Positions 21,682-33,567 of a DNA stretch of 64,000 nucleotides are shown here, piece after piece. Origin of the DNA: Zygaena filipendulae. Lineage: Eukaryota; Arthropoda; Insecta; Lepidoptera; Zygaenidae. Both the position numbers and the translations under genes were made by a program. The number at the start of each line of letters is the position of its first letter. Within the stretch, counting starts at the first letter, position 1. The notes beneath the pieces are model-generated. The model did not search any database. It saw only the letters and a list, made by a program, of their open reading frames with translations, and was not told the DNA's origin. The stretch spans positions 11,002,501 through 11,066,500 of the forward strand of contig OU015662.1 in assembly GCA_907165275.2 (NCBI GenBank), in the 5' to 3' direction.

Positions 21682-21915
21682 TTAGGGGTCATCCACAAAG
21701 TAAGTCACACAATTTTTGTGATGTTTTTGACCCCTCCCCCGTCCTTGTCACAGTTAGTCACATTTGTGAGATCCCCCCCCCCCAAATGTGACATCACAAA
21801 TTTTGCAATTCTACTTACACACTTAGATGCCGTACATTTTCAAATGTGACGTCGTGAAACTTACAGGCCGGGGTACCCTTTGTCACAAAATGTCACATTT
21901 CGTCTACCCCCCATA
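21682..21915. repeat. Interspersed repeat with GGGGTCATCCACAAAGTAAG end
   Basis: A left end of this type with a run of 'GTCACA' motifs and C-rich blocks (CCCCTCCCCC at 21731-21741, a C-run at 21773-21783) is familiar from many insect genomes as a transposon end. Internally there are inverted CAAATGTGAC and GTCACATTTG. The exact boundaries and class are not resolved. Confidence 0.45.
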
Positions 21916-21984
21916 TCGTGTAACGAATAATGAATGGTTCCTTATCTCTTTTTAGAGATAATACAGAAATATTTTATTTATTTC

Positions 21985-22578
21985 TAACTGGCTGCTCCCC
22001 GCGGTTTCACTCGCGTTAATTTCAGAGTTTCCGCAGGAATTCTGGGATAAAAGTACCCTCCTTTTTTGTACTTATACTTATGCAAAATTTTTTGATTGAC
22101 CTACTATTGTAGTTAGGTTAACAAACGAAAAACTCACATACATCCTATGTGAGTTTTTCGTTTGTTACGCTTTCACGCCCTAACTACTCAACCGATCATC
22201 ATAAAATTTTGAATAGGCATGCACGTTGTCAGGGGTAAATATAGAAAAGGGCATTGGGTACTTTTATGCCGGGATCCCCGCGGGAACTCCGAAATAAACA
22301 CGGGCAACATGGATGGAGACAGAGGAAGATACGAAAAATGCATCTGCAGTAGCACTGGATTGAGGCGGGTGTGTAAATGACTCTTGGCCTCTCAGCCAAA
22401 TTCGACAATCCCTACAAATATTATAAATGAGAAAGCAACTCTGTCTGTCTGTCTGTTTTTTACGCTTTCACGCTTTAACGACGCAACCGATCATCACGAA
22501 ATTTTGCATGTTGTCAGTGGTACAGAGAAGGACATAGGGTACTTTTTATCCCGGAATTTCCGCGGGAACTCCGAAATT
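21985..22578. mobile_element. Cluster of three Helitron-like repeats
   Basis: A reverse copy (about 21985-22120) faces a forward copy (about 22146-22311), and a second forward copy follows (about 22410-22578, with 'AATATTATAAATGAGAAAG' at its start). The head-to-head junction is a 21-bp perfect inverted repeat (22120-22140 and 22146-22166) with a 5-nt spacer. All copies have the family block GTTACGCTTTCACGC and the GGAATTTCCGCGGGAACTCC region. Confidence 0.6.
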
Positions 22579-22589
22579 AGTCTATAAAT

Positions 22590-22965
22590 AAATCGTTAAC
22601 GCATAAGAAACTGAGGCACGGAATCGTCCTGTCACATGATCACGTAAGCTGCAGGGCAATTATGTAACCTTTGTGGCTGTCATATTTCAGTTTCAATTTC
22701 AAGCGATTTTGTGATTAATTCATCATGTTTAGATAGCTTCATCTTTTGAAGTATGTTTATTTTGGTTGAGTGCTAAATATTGTTGGTGTCAAAAACTGCG
22801 ATTTGTTTTATTGCCACCGAAAAATGATAGAAATAAAAGTTACATAATAGCCCCTCTGGTCCAATCAAAGGTTCAGTTTTGCGTGACCGCGTGACACTAA
22901 GATACGTTTCTTAGTTCTCTATTTGTTAACAATTCTAAATTGTCAGCTTCGCTAAGAGGGCTGCG
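22590..22965. mobile_element. MITE (family of 28922-29126) interrupted by another MITE
   Basis: The left end ATCGTTAACGCATAAGAAAC and the right end 'AAATTGTCAGCTTCGCTAAG' correspond to the two ends of the element at 28922-29126, much diverged. Between them sits the second element at 22655-22858. Confidence 0.5.
22655..22858. mobile_element. MITE copy 2 (family of 17480-17705), nested
   Basis: Its ends GGGCAATTATGTAACCTTTG and GTTACATAATAGCCCC are inverted, and the inner arm 'CGAAAAATGATAGAAATAAA' matches copy 1. Confidence 0.6.
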
Positions 22966-25900
22966 CACCATTACCGGGTCGCTACCTCGAGCGTTTCCAA
23001 TGTCTTCATAGCCGCCGCCGATAAACCCTAATTACGCGGCCGACGCAAAAACACTAATCGCACATCGTACGCAAACTATAACGAGTAAGATCACAAAACT
23101 TCCTAAAAACCGAATTAAAAACAGTTAAAATTATACTCTAACACGTGATCTCAAGTCCTAAGTTCAGTTGTACTGAATTGTATCATACGTCGATATTCTA
23201 TGGAACGAAATTGTTTTAATATTTTTTTAATAGCGTAAGTCACTACTATTATTGTTTTTATTTTGAATCCAATTGTAAACAGAGCAAGGATGATTTTCGA
23301 TCGAGCGAAAAATCTAAATACAGATAAGTCATTATATGTCGACGGCGAAATTTTAAATTGTAATCGAGTTTCAATTTTCTTCCCGAAACTTTATGATCGT
23401 TTTTGGAACGGCGTAATGGAATGAAGATAGGACGATTGCGAGTTGAGATATAGAATTGCGCTTGCGCAGGAGTGCGTTAATGAGCGCGGGCTCCTTCGGA
23501 TTCCCGCGTTGCGATGATGGTGTATCGGCTTTTGTCGGCGCGGTGTCTTTGCGATGGCCGTTGATAACAATGAGCGGTGTTAAAACGCATTCTATTGAGA
23601 TAGGACGATATAATGCAAGTTAATTAAGCTACGACTGACTAACGAACCATATTTGGCACAGAGTTCGAACCGACTGACCGCAGGATAAATCCCTTCAGTG
23701 GCATAGCGACATCGAAATATTCGAAAATCATTTCATCATCATTGAATCGTCTAGAAATTCACAAAGCAAGAAATATTAAGTAAGTTGGTCAAGATTTATC
23801 TCCGTGAACTTATACAAGGTGTAAAGATAACCAAGGGAGCCATTAAAGCCCTCGACAATTCATTTCGTATATATATGTAGCTTATAAAAATTTATAATTT
23901 CAAATAATTTTGTAATTTTGTTTTCGTAAAATATTAAGGTTTTTTTTTTACATATATTTAACCCCCCCCCCCCCCCCCCCCTCCCGCCTCCTCAATATGT
24001 CCCTTGTTTAACCTTACACCTTGTATAGATATTAAACGCTTCTCTTTAAACGAAATGTCCACTCGATTAATCGGACTCGGTTGAGAGATGCATATAATTG
24101 CAGACACCGGGCGAATAGCTAATACAAACAGTTGAACCATAGACAACAAGAACACTCCGTGGGCTATAGTTGAACTATCAGGTACTGGCATTTTAATTTG
24201 TGCAACTGCTAATTAGCGGTCAACATTGTATTTAACTAAATTAATTTACCACTACAAGACAAGTGTTCGCTCACTCGCTCGGCTATTAACAAGCGATGAA
24301 GCGTCACATGCGTAGAGGAAAGTTGTAATTTGATAGGTTTCAATGTTAAAACGATCGCTTTATGATCGGTTATTAGTGTGGTTGCACTCGCATGCCACTT
24401 TTTCTCCGTGTAACGAATAAAAATAAAACATTTTGAGTTGAATTCTTTTCCAAAGTGACGTTAAAAGTTTTTGGGCTACCTACTCGTAATTCTTGCCCAC
24501 GTATCTTTTAAAATTCTAAATAATGTGATTCTTTATTTGAAAAGCAGAGTCCAAATACCTACTGACTATACCAAGGCTTGATAACTAACGGTACTCCCAA
24601 TTTCAAAATTTCACACCAAATTCACTCCTTTAGAAATGTAGGTAGATAATTTCCAAAAACATTTTAACCATTTTTTAAGAACGCCATGAGTGTTGGTCAG
24701 GACATTTAACTTTGTATGTATAGACTGATTAGGTACTCATTGAGGCAACAAGAAAACTCACAGCGTGTCAATAAAACACCACTTTAAATGGGCATGCAAC
24801 AGATCTGATCTTTGATCCCAAATAGGTCCGAGCCATTCTTACTCTCACACTCCCAGTTCGCTGTTCTTACAGCATACTGTGGATGTTTGCTGCCAAAATA
24901 GGCGTTAGTAATTCCGCTTAGAGTATGTGGTGCGTTTCGGTTCATGCGCGTATGCTTTTAGCGCGCAAAAAGTTGTTTATAAAAACACGGTGGTTGCCAG
25001 AAGAGGCACCGCAGTCGGTGTTGTCGTAAGGACGCGAATCAATAATTGTAGTGCCAATTGACCGGTAAATAATTATCGGAGCTTAAATGGACGATTTAAC
25101 GCGGACACGGCAGGGTTGCCGGGTTCAGTTTTTTTAATTTACCACTTAAGTCACTAATATTTTCCCTTCGACATGAGAATGAGTGTATTACAATAACTTT
25201 ATTCAAATTCGAAAAATGTCTGTTTATTCTACTTAATTATTGAAGCTGTATTCGCGTAGTATAATTTAAACATAACCCACTTAATTCTTGGTGATTAAGT
25301 GGTTACAAAAATGGTTTTGTATTCGAGACTTGATATTAATAAAATAAATAAAATTTAATCTTTATTCTTCGTTCCTCAAATTTAAAAATAACAATATTCT
25401 AGTGAGTAAATTGTTCTTTCTATTTCATATGAATAAACGGTACAATAAGTCTCCCTAAGAAAATAATTCCCCAAATTTAGGGAACACTTCACACCAGTGG
25501 CAACTCAGGCCCGGCCAAATGGAGTTATTCCGCCAGATACAGAGAGCTCTTATTATAAGGCATAATTCAAGTGCCGCCTTCGGGGATACCGTTGTTAGTT
25601 TTGTTTATTCCCCAACACTAATTTGTTTTAATGCTATCTGATCCAGTGCGGACTGAAACCATTGCCTGGGCGTTGTCTGCGTCCGGGATCTTTGCGCGGT
25701 CAAATTGCGTTTTTTAAGTGAGTTAACATTACAACTGCGTGTGCATTTCGTTCACGCTCATTATCCGATATGGAATTCATGAATATAGTTGCCGTCGAGA
25801 GGTCTAGAATACCTTTTCTTCGCTTTTAAGTGTTATATTACGGATAGATGCACAATATTGAGTTAAAATTTAAGACTTTATCTTTCTAGGTTTATTATTA

Positions 25901-27774
25901 GACATCATACAGGCTACTTGATAACTGATGTTTCGGGTAGTTAATGTTGCATTATTGGGGTGTTTTTGTATTGGTAATATTAATTTAAGCGTAAAATCAC
26001 CATTAAATCACAGGGAAACCATGTATCTTAGCTTCCATCGTCAATTATAAAAGTTTATATATTTTGGAAACCTGATTCAAAATCAAATATTACCTACTTC
26101 TAATTTACAATACTCATCATTATATTTTCAAATAAGAGAATATGAACATACAAAACCCACTTTTGATAATTGCTCCCGTTGTAAATAAATACATATTATA
26201 ATCTCTTTCGTTTAAAATATCTTTTGAATCTTCATTATTGGTATTGGTGTTTTTAAATGAATCATTCCAATTTCCAATACACATTATACTTACCGTCTGC
26301 AAATATCGAATCGTTCCGAAGCGAACACGGCGTATTAAATACCGTCGATATAATGCGTGCACGCATCGCGTTCGCATCTGGCGATATCATAATTAAGTCG
26401 CGAGGCGGCGTGTTCAAATTAAATTATTGTGCGAATTAAACGTAACGGCCGCGATAAATCGGTCGCGGGCTGCGCAGGCGCCGCCGTTACGCGGCGCGGC
26501 GCGCATGCGCACCGCGAGCCGGTGATGTATCCCCGGGGCCCGGACACACCTATCCGATATCACAGCCCACAACGTGAGGCCTTAGGCCTAAATGGGAACG
26601 GATATAACGGATGAATGAATATAGGATTGGACGTTCAAATAAATATAAAATATGTTTTTGGAACGAAGTTCCTTAACGCGGCTCGCGGTAGGAGTAACTG
26701 ATAGAAATCGTCACGTCGTCACAGCAAGAAAAAGCATTATGTCCGCTCCATGTAATTAAGTGTAGACGTTTCGTTCCGTTCGACATAGCACGGATAGGTC
26801 AAGTTCTGGCCGCCGTACTTGTATACCTACATCATATTGTGTCAGTTAAAATAAATGTGACCATATTTTTTTTCTATTTTTTTTCGAATCACATTCGGAG
26901 TTGACGAAAAGGCGTGAGGAACTCCGTTCCTGAATGAGGTCCTCCGATCGCACACGTTTTTTTTTGCAAATAGGTGTTAAATATTAAATAATAAATAAAT
27001 AGAAAATATCGCTATAAAATTTATTACAAAATTTTAAAATTAGCGTGCTATCTCAAAACCGCTCTTAACTCATCGTTTGCGCCGGTAACTCAATGAAAAA
27101 TACAACTTAATCTTCAAGGGCTTCCATATAAATATTTGATTATATTTCTTTGAATCAATAATAACCAATGGATATTCGCATTGATATTGAACCGACAAAC
27201 GTTGCAGCAGTTTTATTATAAGGGATAAACTTGTGCTTAATGTTTGGTTTAAAAAAAAAAAACTAATTGCATATCGCACCTTCTCTAGATTATTATATGA
27301 ATTATTCGGAATCATTGTTTTGGTTTTGTCTGCCTTATGCTAGAATTGCCATTAGAAAGTTTTAAAAACTACTAGGTATATGAAATTGGAAATACCAGGC
27401 ATTTTTTTTGTTTTAAAACAAAACTCAAGTAGGTACCTACTACAGTATTGGAATAAGTTAAATTATAATAATTATTAAATGATGGATGTTACCTTTGATT
27501 AATTAATTAACTGTATTTTAGCAAATTCTTAAATATTATCCTATAGGTAGGTATCCAATTTTTTTAATGTTCTAAGTATGTATTTCATCCCAGGACACCC
27601 CAAAGCACTTAAAAAAGCGACACGTAATTGGAAAACATGACGATTTCTAACACTAATTCTCTGTAAATTACGCGGGACTTGAACGCGATGTTTTTATATA
27701 TAATTTACTTATTATAATGTGCTAAAAACGCGAAAATCTAAAAACTTTACTAATTGGGTATTCTCTAAGGTATG
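22966..27774. other. Long stretch without a recognisable gene or repeat
   Basis: Mostly unique AT-rich DNA. Visible details are a 20-base C-run at 23962-23981, GC-richer patches at about 22970-23060, 23450-23590 and 26400-26590, and a T/A-rich patch at 26860-27020. No open frame exceeds 86 codons and none shows motifs. The GC-rich patch at 26440-26560 is the least repeat-like and could be regulatory; that is a guess. Confidence 0.4.
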
Positions 27775-28083
27775 AAAATCAAAATTCTAATTAGTCCGTC
27801 AGTTAGAAAATAAAAAAATAATAGACACGTATTTTTTGCTTTTTTAATTTAATGAAAATGAACATAGATAAAGCTCATTAAAGTTTAGGGTGGGGGGGGG
27901 GGGACTCGTGACGTCAATATTCATTATAAACGCCATACAAACCGCACTGAGTTGTGACGTCACGCGAAATTTCAACTCAATGTATCTCTGTTATTTTTTT
28001 AGATTACGTAAAAAAAAGAAAAAATACGTGTCCAATATTTTTTACTAATCTACACGACGGACTAAAAAAAAATTTTTTGTCAA
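27775..28083. mobile_element. MITE with paired TGACGTCA sites, copy 2
   Basis: It begins near AAATCAAAATTCTAATTAGT, as in copy 1, and ends with GACGGACTAAAAA. TGACGTCA occurs at 27909-27916 and 27955-27962. A run of about 11 G lies at 27891-27903 in the middle. Confidence 0.7.
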
Positions 28084-28625
28084 GTAGCCAATTCTCTGCT
28101 TCATGACTGATCGGACATTAAAAGGGAACAACCAAACGGTCAATACATATTATTGGGCGCTACCTCCAGTTCTATAATCGTTTGTTGTTTGAGGTATCCT
28201 CATCTAATTTGCACATTCAAAGTATGTAAAGGTACGTACCAGACTTTTACCTAACGCATTCTATTCGTAATCTGCAGAACATATAAGGTTAGCCGTAGGC
28301 TATCGCATGACCCCATGATTTGCTTACAATTAACATTTGCCCATAACATTATAATTGTTCTCTTGTTAAGCAAGCGCTTAGCTGATGAAAAAGATATTAT
28401 TTGGTCATCTAATAGTAGAAACAGTTAAGAAGATTCCCAGCGACGCCTGATATGGTAGCTAACGTGCACAAGCCTTATAAAAAGAATGTTTTAAATGTCA
28501 GCTAGCTCCTGGAAATTCCCGGAGTTCCATCCAAAAACTTAAAAGAGGCTAAGATAACATGGTCTATACTGCCAATATTTATGTTACCTACACTATGCAA
28601 TAATGAAATTTTTGCCTTCGTATAT
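28084..28625. other. No recognisable gene
   Basis: AT-rich DNA, apart from a weak resemblance to the Helitron-like block near 28510-28530. Confidence 0.4.
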
Positions 28626-28860
28626 GGACATAGATAAGCAATAGTGTGTTAACCCACACTGGAAAAATTTTGAGTAAATCGTCTTTTAAAATTATAGCGC
28701 CATTTTCTGTCAACATTTTTTATGTTCAATATTTAGTTACATACTTAAACAACGTAATAAGGTAAACACATAATTGAAAAACGTTCCCTAACTCTCAATA
28801 AATCGTTCTGAATAGATAACTTAATTTTGTGAGTTGACATGTTATTGCTTATCTGCGTCT
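28626..28860. mobile_element. MITE with 4-bp target duplication, copy 3
   Basis: The ends GGACATAGATAAGCAATAGT and …GCTTATCTGCGTCT are inverted, with the last base changed. ATAT flanks both sides (28622-28625, 28861-28864). Confidence 0.75.
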
Positions 28861-28921
28861 ATATTTACTTACCTACCTATACTGTTAGTAAATCATTGAG
28901 GTTGAAGTCGTTTCTGCCGGT

Positions 28922-29126
28922 TTAGCCAAGTTGACATTCTACAATCGTTAACGCATAGAAAACATAAGTAACGAGTCGTCATGTCACTTGGTCAGCCAAT
29001 CAAAACTCTAGTTTTCAAGTTCAAAAAAAAAAATGGTCACGTGAAGCTAGAATTTTGATTGGCTGACTAAAGTTTTCTATTCTAGTTTTCTATGCGTTAA
29101 CGATTGTAGAATGTCAACTTCGCTAA
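28922..29126. mobile_element. MITE with TTAGCCAAGTTGACATTC ends, complete copy
   Basis: The left arm TTAGCCAAGTTGACATTCTA is complementary to the right end (TAGAATGTCAACTTCGCTAA). The arms run about 40 bp to 'GTTAACGCATAG'. The subterminal parts also pair (GGTCAGCCAATCAAAACTCT against its counterpart). Related partial copies are at 1228-1363 and 22590-22965. Confidence 0.7.
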
Positions 29127-29606
29127 CCCCGCTGTTCTTTTTAATTCTACTCCATTCTTTCTCTTCCCTTTGTCTGTGTCTGTCTCCATTCTTTCTCCTT
29201 GTTTATTTCAGTATGGTTTTTTTTTGTTACTTGTCTGTTCATTTGTTTTTTTCTTCTTCGTTGAAAATCAACGAAAAATTTTATATTTTTAATAAAATAG
29301 CTGTAGATACATTAAAGTAATAATAAACTTTAAAAAAAATATAATCATAAAATAATTCTAGCTACGATTCATGGCAATTATTTAATAATAGAATAGACAA
29401 AAGGTTAAACTTGCTATTTCACTATATATATATATATAGTAAATTTTTTTTTTTGTATACAACAACTAAAACCAATTTCGTAAAAACTATTATTACATTG
29501 TGCCTAGCTATAAGTGACGTGACCGAGACGAATGAAACAGTGAAAGCGCACCGGCTTTCGGATAATACGTTAGCGAATTTCGTGACCGTTATCACCAGCT
29601 CCGACA
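29127..29606. other. No gene other than the tRNA that follows
   Basis: CT-rich (29150-29260) and AT-rich DNA with a (TA)n run near 29424-29440. A 161-codon open frame spans 29411-29896, but it runs straight through the tRNA gene and has no family motif, so I do not treat it as protein-coding. Confidence 0.5.
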
Positions 29607-29678
29607 GCCGTGATCGTCTAGTGGTTAGGACCCTACGTTGTGGCCGTAGTAACCCAGGTTCGAATCCTGGTCACGGCA
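29607..29678 (+). tRNA. tRNA-His (anticodon GTG)
   Basis: A complete 72-nt cloverleaf is visible. The acceptor GCCGTGA pairs perfectly with TCACGGC, with discriminator A. D-stem is GTCT/GGAC with the loop containing AGTGGTTA. Anticodon stem CTACG pairs with CGTAG around the loop TTGTGGC, giving GTG. T-stem CCAGG pairs with CCTGG around TTCGAAT. Internal promoter boxes A and B (GGTTCGAATCC) are intact. There is no intron and no encoded CCA. The base before the acceptor is A, so the extra 5' G of tRNA-His would be added after transcription, as usual in eukaryotes. A T-run at 29703-29708 can serve as the RNA polymerase III terminator. Confidence 0.93.
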
Positions 29679-29702
29679 GTGGTAACACTGTCACGGCGGA
29701 GC

Positions 29703-29708
29703 TATTTT
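29703..29708 (+). terminator. Probable RNA polymerase III terminator of the tRNA-His gene
   Basis: A run of six T in the top strand lies 24 bases past the tRNA's 3' end, the usual stop signal for RNA polymerase III. Confidence 0.6.
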
Positions 29709-29825
29709 TTAATGAGAAATTGTATATTTTCTTGAAATTTGACAGAGATATTATGATAAAATGTCATCGTTATAAAGTGTTAATGTCCAAGAGATGTGTT
29801 CAACATGCCATAACGGAAATCAAGA

Positions 29826-29858
29826 AGTCTCGGGTTCGATTCCCGGCGGGGGTCGGTT
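29826..29858 (+). pseudogene. tRNA-like 3' half (T-arm with B box)
   Basis: TCTCGGGTTCGATTCCCGGC forms a T-arm with a consensus B box (GGTTCGATTCC, 29833-29843). No matching D-arm, anticodon arm or acceptor is found upstream, so this is a fragment of a tRNA or a tRNA-derived SINE. Confidence 0.45.
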
Positions 29859-29859
29859 T

Positions 29860-32582
29860 GAGTGTGAGGAATACGATGTTTATTGTACAATGTTAATATG
29901 TGATACAAGAGTTCTTCTTCATAATAATATTAAAAATTATCTGCATCACCTGCCAAAATAGGCTTTGAATTTTGAAAATGTAGCGGTCGTTTTATTTTTT
30001 TTCATACAATATTAAACTTAATGTGGATTGTAAACTGAAAACCTAATGTAACTTAAGGAAACAAGAATTTAAATTTTCAAGTAGGTAAGTATATTTCAGT
30101 TTTTATCTGTCGAGAATTTCAAGATTTAGAAAGAAAGAAGAAGAAGAAAGAGAATAAATTTATTTAGTGTGTCGGATATGTAGATAATATTCGAAAATAC
30201 GTAGCTGAAAAGAAACTCAGAATTATTTTAGGACATTACCTTAGTTATTATAATTTTGTGTGACTATGTCTGTCACGCAACTTTTCTCTTTCGTTCACAG
30301 AACTAAGACAAATTAGTGTTTGATTTTTAGACTAGTGTATAGTGTAATTGCTTTAGTTGATTAACATTTCCAATTTAGGAACAGAGACATGTTATGCTTG
30401 CTACATTCCGAGGTGTAGGTACCAATCTCTACAATCCAAACTCTACAGCAGTCATCAATTAAACAATTATATAGCAATTTGTTATATCTGTTTCAATTAT
30501 ATTCTCATGACTTGATACAATAAAGTCACAATGAGAACTGTGTGCTACAGTACTTACTCTTGCTTTTTTAAATCGCCGATAAAAAACCGTTGTATCAATA
30601 TTCAATCCGCAAGTAAGTATTACAATCGTTTTATTGATCAGTGGCCCGAGTATGAAACTTGTAATTTAATTTCATAGAAGTATCGTTAAAATCGATAAAA
30701 TATCTGTAGAGTTATATAACTTATGTATATTTCGCTCGTTCGAAAAATATTGGAGCATATTAGTTGTTAGTTGCAGTCATTATTGTATTTAGGATTTATT
30801 TCGATTAATAAATTTATTACATCATATACCTACAACAACAAATCTTTAGGTGAAACGTGTATTCGAGAAGACTGCTTGCTAACCAACTATGTAGTTTAGC
30901 AAGTATGGCATGTAATCTGATGTGTGTGATTTATTTAAGAAAAAGATGGGAAAGGTTAAAAAAACTGCGAGAGACTGCTTGTAGCACAGATAATATAATA
31001 CTATACCCTTGTACTTATAAATATTCAAACTCAGATACACGCATTTGTACATAGCGTAACGCGTAAAGCGTAAAGATATTTCATATTTCCCTAGCGTGAT
31101 CAAAGAAGTTTCACATCAAACAAGACAAGAGGTCAGGAAGACAATTTCAGACTGGCTTTAAATGAGATGCATATTTGAGGCTTGAAACAATTTATTGTAG
31201 GTACTTTTAATTGCCCCCTGTTTTGTGCTTAGCCCACAATGTTAGCGGCGCGCCGTGGGAGACAGGTTGCGCTGCGCTTCAATAATAATTGCTCTCGTAA
31301 ACAAGATTATCGCTGTCTCTGTGTCGTGTAACTGTCTGTCTGTCTGCCTCGGTGATTTTGAGGAAACATAAAATATGATAGTTGAATTTAAAGTTTAAAT
31401 TGACCGTGACTAAGCCGTTATAGATATTACAGTGTTAACATAAATGATATTTGCTATTCGATTCTTGATGATTAATAATTTCTTTGTTTTTTTATTGTTA
31501 GTTAGAGAGTGAAAAACTTATCTCCAAGGAGATTTAGGTGGAGTGTCGCTTCTATTTTTCCTTTTATATTTTTACTCTATGATTATAATAGTCTTTTGTT
31601 GGCATTTTCACGTGTCCGTTTTTCTTTTGAGTCAAGGGTATTTCACGCTATAAAACCAACCAAATTGCTTTCCATTCGTTCTAAATTTTATTTCTTTTCA
31701 TAAAATCACAATTTCGATCCCAATATACGGGGCGTACAGAAAGGAGTAGACATATTTGAAGCACTTCTGTCTACCAAAATATACTTCATATCGAATTTAA
31801 TAATATTCGTCAATTTTCGTAACAAAACGAACTTGCCAGAAAACTTTAGGGTGGTCGAAACTAGTGAGCCCAACCACCGTCTCTTTGACTTTAACGTAAG
31901 CACATAGAAATATCGTCACGACCTTATACTCTGTGCGTTAAGTCAAAAGTACAGTGAACGATATTTTAATATTATATTATAATAAACGGTTGACAGTGGT
32001 CACAACACATAGGCGACGAGTTTGCGGTCATTAAATTTATTAGTTGCAAACTGTAGAGATCAATCAAAACCGTGAACCCACAAAAAATGTTTCCTTATGC
32101 CACCAGCAATAGATCTTCAAATATGACTACACCTTTAGGTTACACGCTGTATAGGTGACAACTATTCACTTTCTCATCATATTTTCGTCCCCAAATTTAG
32201 AGAGATTTAATTTATTGGAAAGTGGTTCCATGGGTCAATGCAATACACGTCAATAGCAGGGCAGGATTCCGTGGACACGGGTCTAGTACGGAGGGGCTCG
32301 AAGACGCTTAAACATATACTAACTTGTGACAATAGTGGGGTGCTTATTATTTACTAGCTATGACCTGCAGTTTCACCTGCATATACATTTAAAAATTTCG
32401 TTAGAAACTCTTGTACCGGGGTCTAAAAATATAGTATTCACATCATCCTCAGTAAAAAAATATCGACTTGTTTTAAATATTGCTTGAGAGAAATAAAATC
32501 ACTTTCGACACCGTCTATATTTTTGGTTTTATTTTTTGTTTATTTTATATTAATTATACTAGCTGTGTTCTGCGAATATACC
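29860..32582. other. No recognisable gene
   Basis: AT-rich DNA throughout, with a GAAGAAGAAGAAAG tract near 30135-30155. Open frames are all below 75 codons and carry no motif. Confidence 0.45.
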
Positions 32583-32891
32583 TTTTTTTTAGTCCGTCTT
32601 GTAGATTATTAAAAAATATTGGACACGTATTTTTTCTTTTTTTAAGTTATCAAAAAATAACCGCGATACATTGAGTTGAAATTTCGAGTGACGTCACTAA
32701 CTAGTGCAGTTTGTATGGCGGCTTGTAGCGGTGAGTGACGTCACGAGCCCCCACCCTAAACTTGAATGCGCTTTATCTCTGTGTATTTTCATTTATTTGA
32801 AAAATAAAAAAAATACGTGTCTAATCATTTTTAATTTTCTAAATGACGGACTAATTAGAATTTTGATTTTCAAAAGTTGTCAACATCCCTA
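32583..32891. mobile_element. MITE with paired TGACGTCA sites, copy 3 (reverse orientation)
   Basis: AGTCCGTC at 32591 and GACGGACT near the right end are inverted. The right outer end GTTGTCAACATCCCTA is the complement of copy 1's left end. TGACGTCA occurs at 32689-32696 and 32736-32743. Confidence 0.7.
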
Positions 32892-33269
32892 TTCAGGTTA
32901 ACGTAAGTAATAATATATCTGTAGGATATCCCTAGTAGCTACGTCACGGGGTCTCCGGGTGGGATAGCAGTGATTTGGCGGGCACCACTTTGAATATTCA
33001 ATTTTATTTACAAAAGACCTGTCGTATAACCCTGGCTGGCTACATTCAATTTTCATGCAATCGCTCGCCTACACCCTGACCTCTCTATCTTCCTACAGCA
33101 AATTTCCCTAGGAGCGAGAGAGAAGTCTGAGTGTTGATCCTTCAAAGAAATCCCAGCTTCATCCCCGGCTCAAGAGAGGACGGGCAGTGGACAGGCGCTA
33201 TGAAATGTTAATGCGTTTACACAGGTAGGTACAGTCCAAAACGTAATGTAGAGGTAAGTACAACTAAGT

Positions 33270-33435
33270 CAAAGTCAAATAATTTTATTCAAAACTCGAC
33301 CCAATAAATACGGCTCTTTTAAGATTACAATGATTATGACAACACCTATAAAATATCCTCCCTTCGCAGTTTCCTAGTGCTATGGCCGGAGAGACGAAGC
33401 TGCGCAACAAACTCCCCAGTAAACTGTCAGTTTGA
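33270..33435 (-). mobile_element. LINE 3'-end fragment, reverse orientation
   Basis: The stretch starting AGTCAAAGTCAAATAATTTT and passing through GGAGAGACGAAGCTGCGCAA then ACAAACTCCCC resembles, from memory, the 3' ends of a common insect LINE group. The repeated GTCAAA at the edge is the tail in reverse. The exact clade is uncertain. Confidence 0.45.
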
Positions 33436-33567
33436 AGTTGTATAATACTAGTGTTTGCTCGTATTTCAATTGGTGTTAGAAGAAAGAGCCGTAACTGTTA
33501 CAAACTAAGGTTTGGACCACCCGTTCACAAGTATGACGTGTTCGTAACTATTAGTTATTACTTTATG

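Noticed and set aside
23962..23981. 20-base C-run as a functional G-quadruplex
   Set aside because: A homopolymer next to a T-run is equally a slippage product or sequencing artefact. Nothing else points to function.
29411..29896. 161-codon open frame, one of the longest outside the retrotransposon
   Set aside because: It runs through the tRNA-His gene and a second tRNA-like arm and shows no protein family motif.
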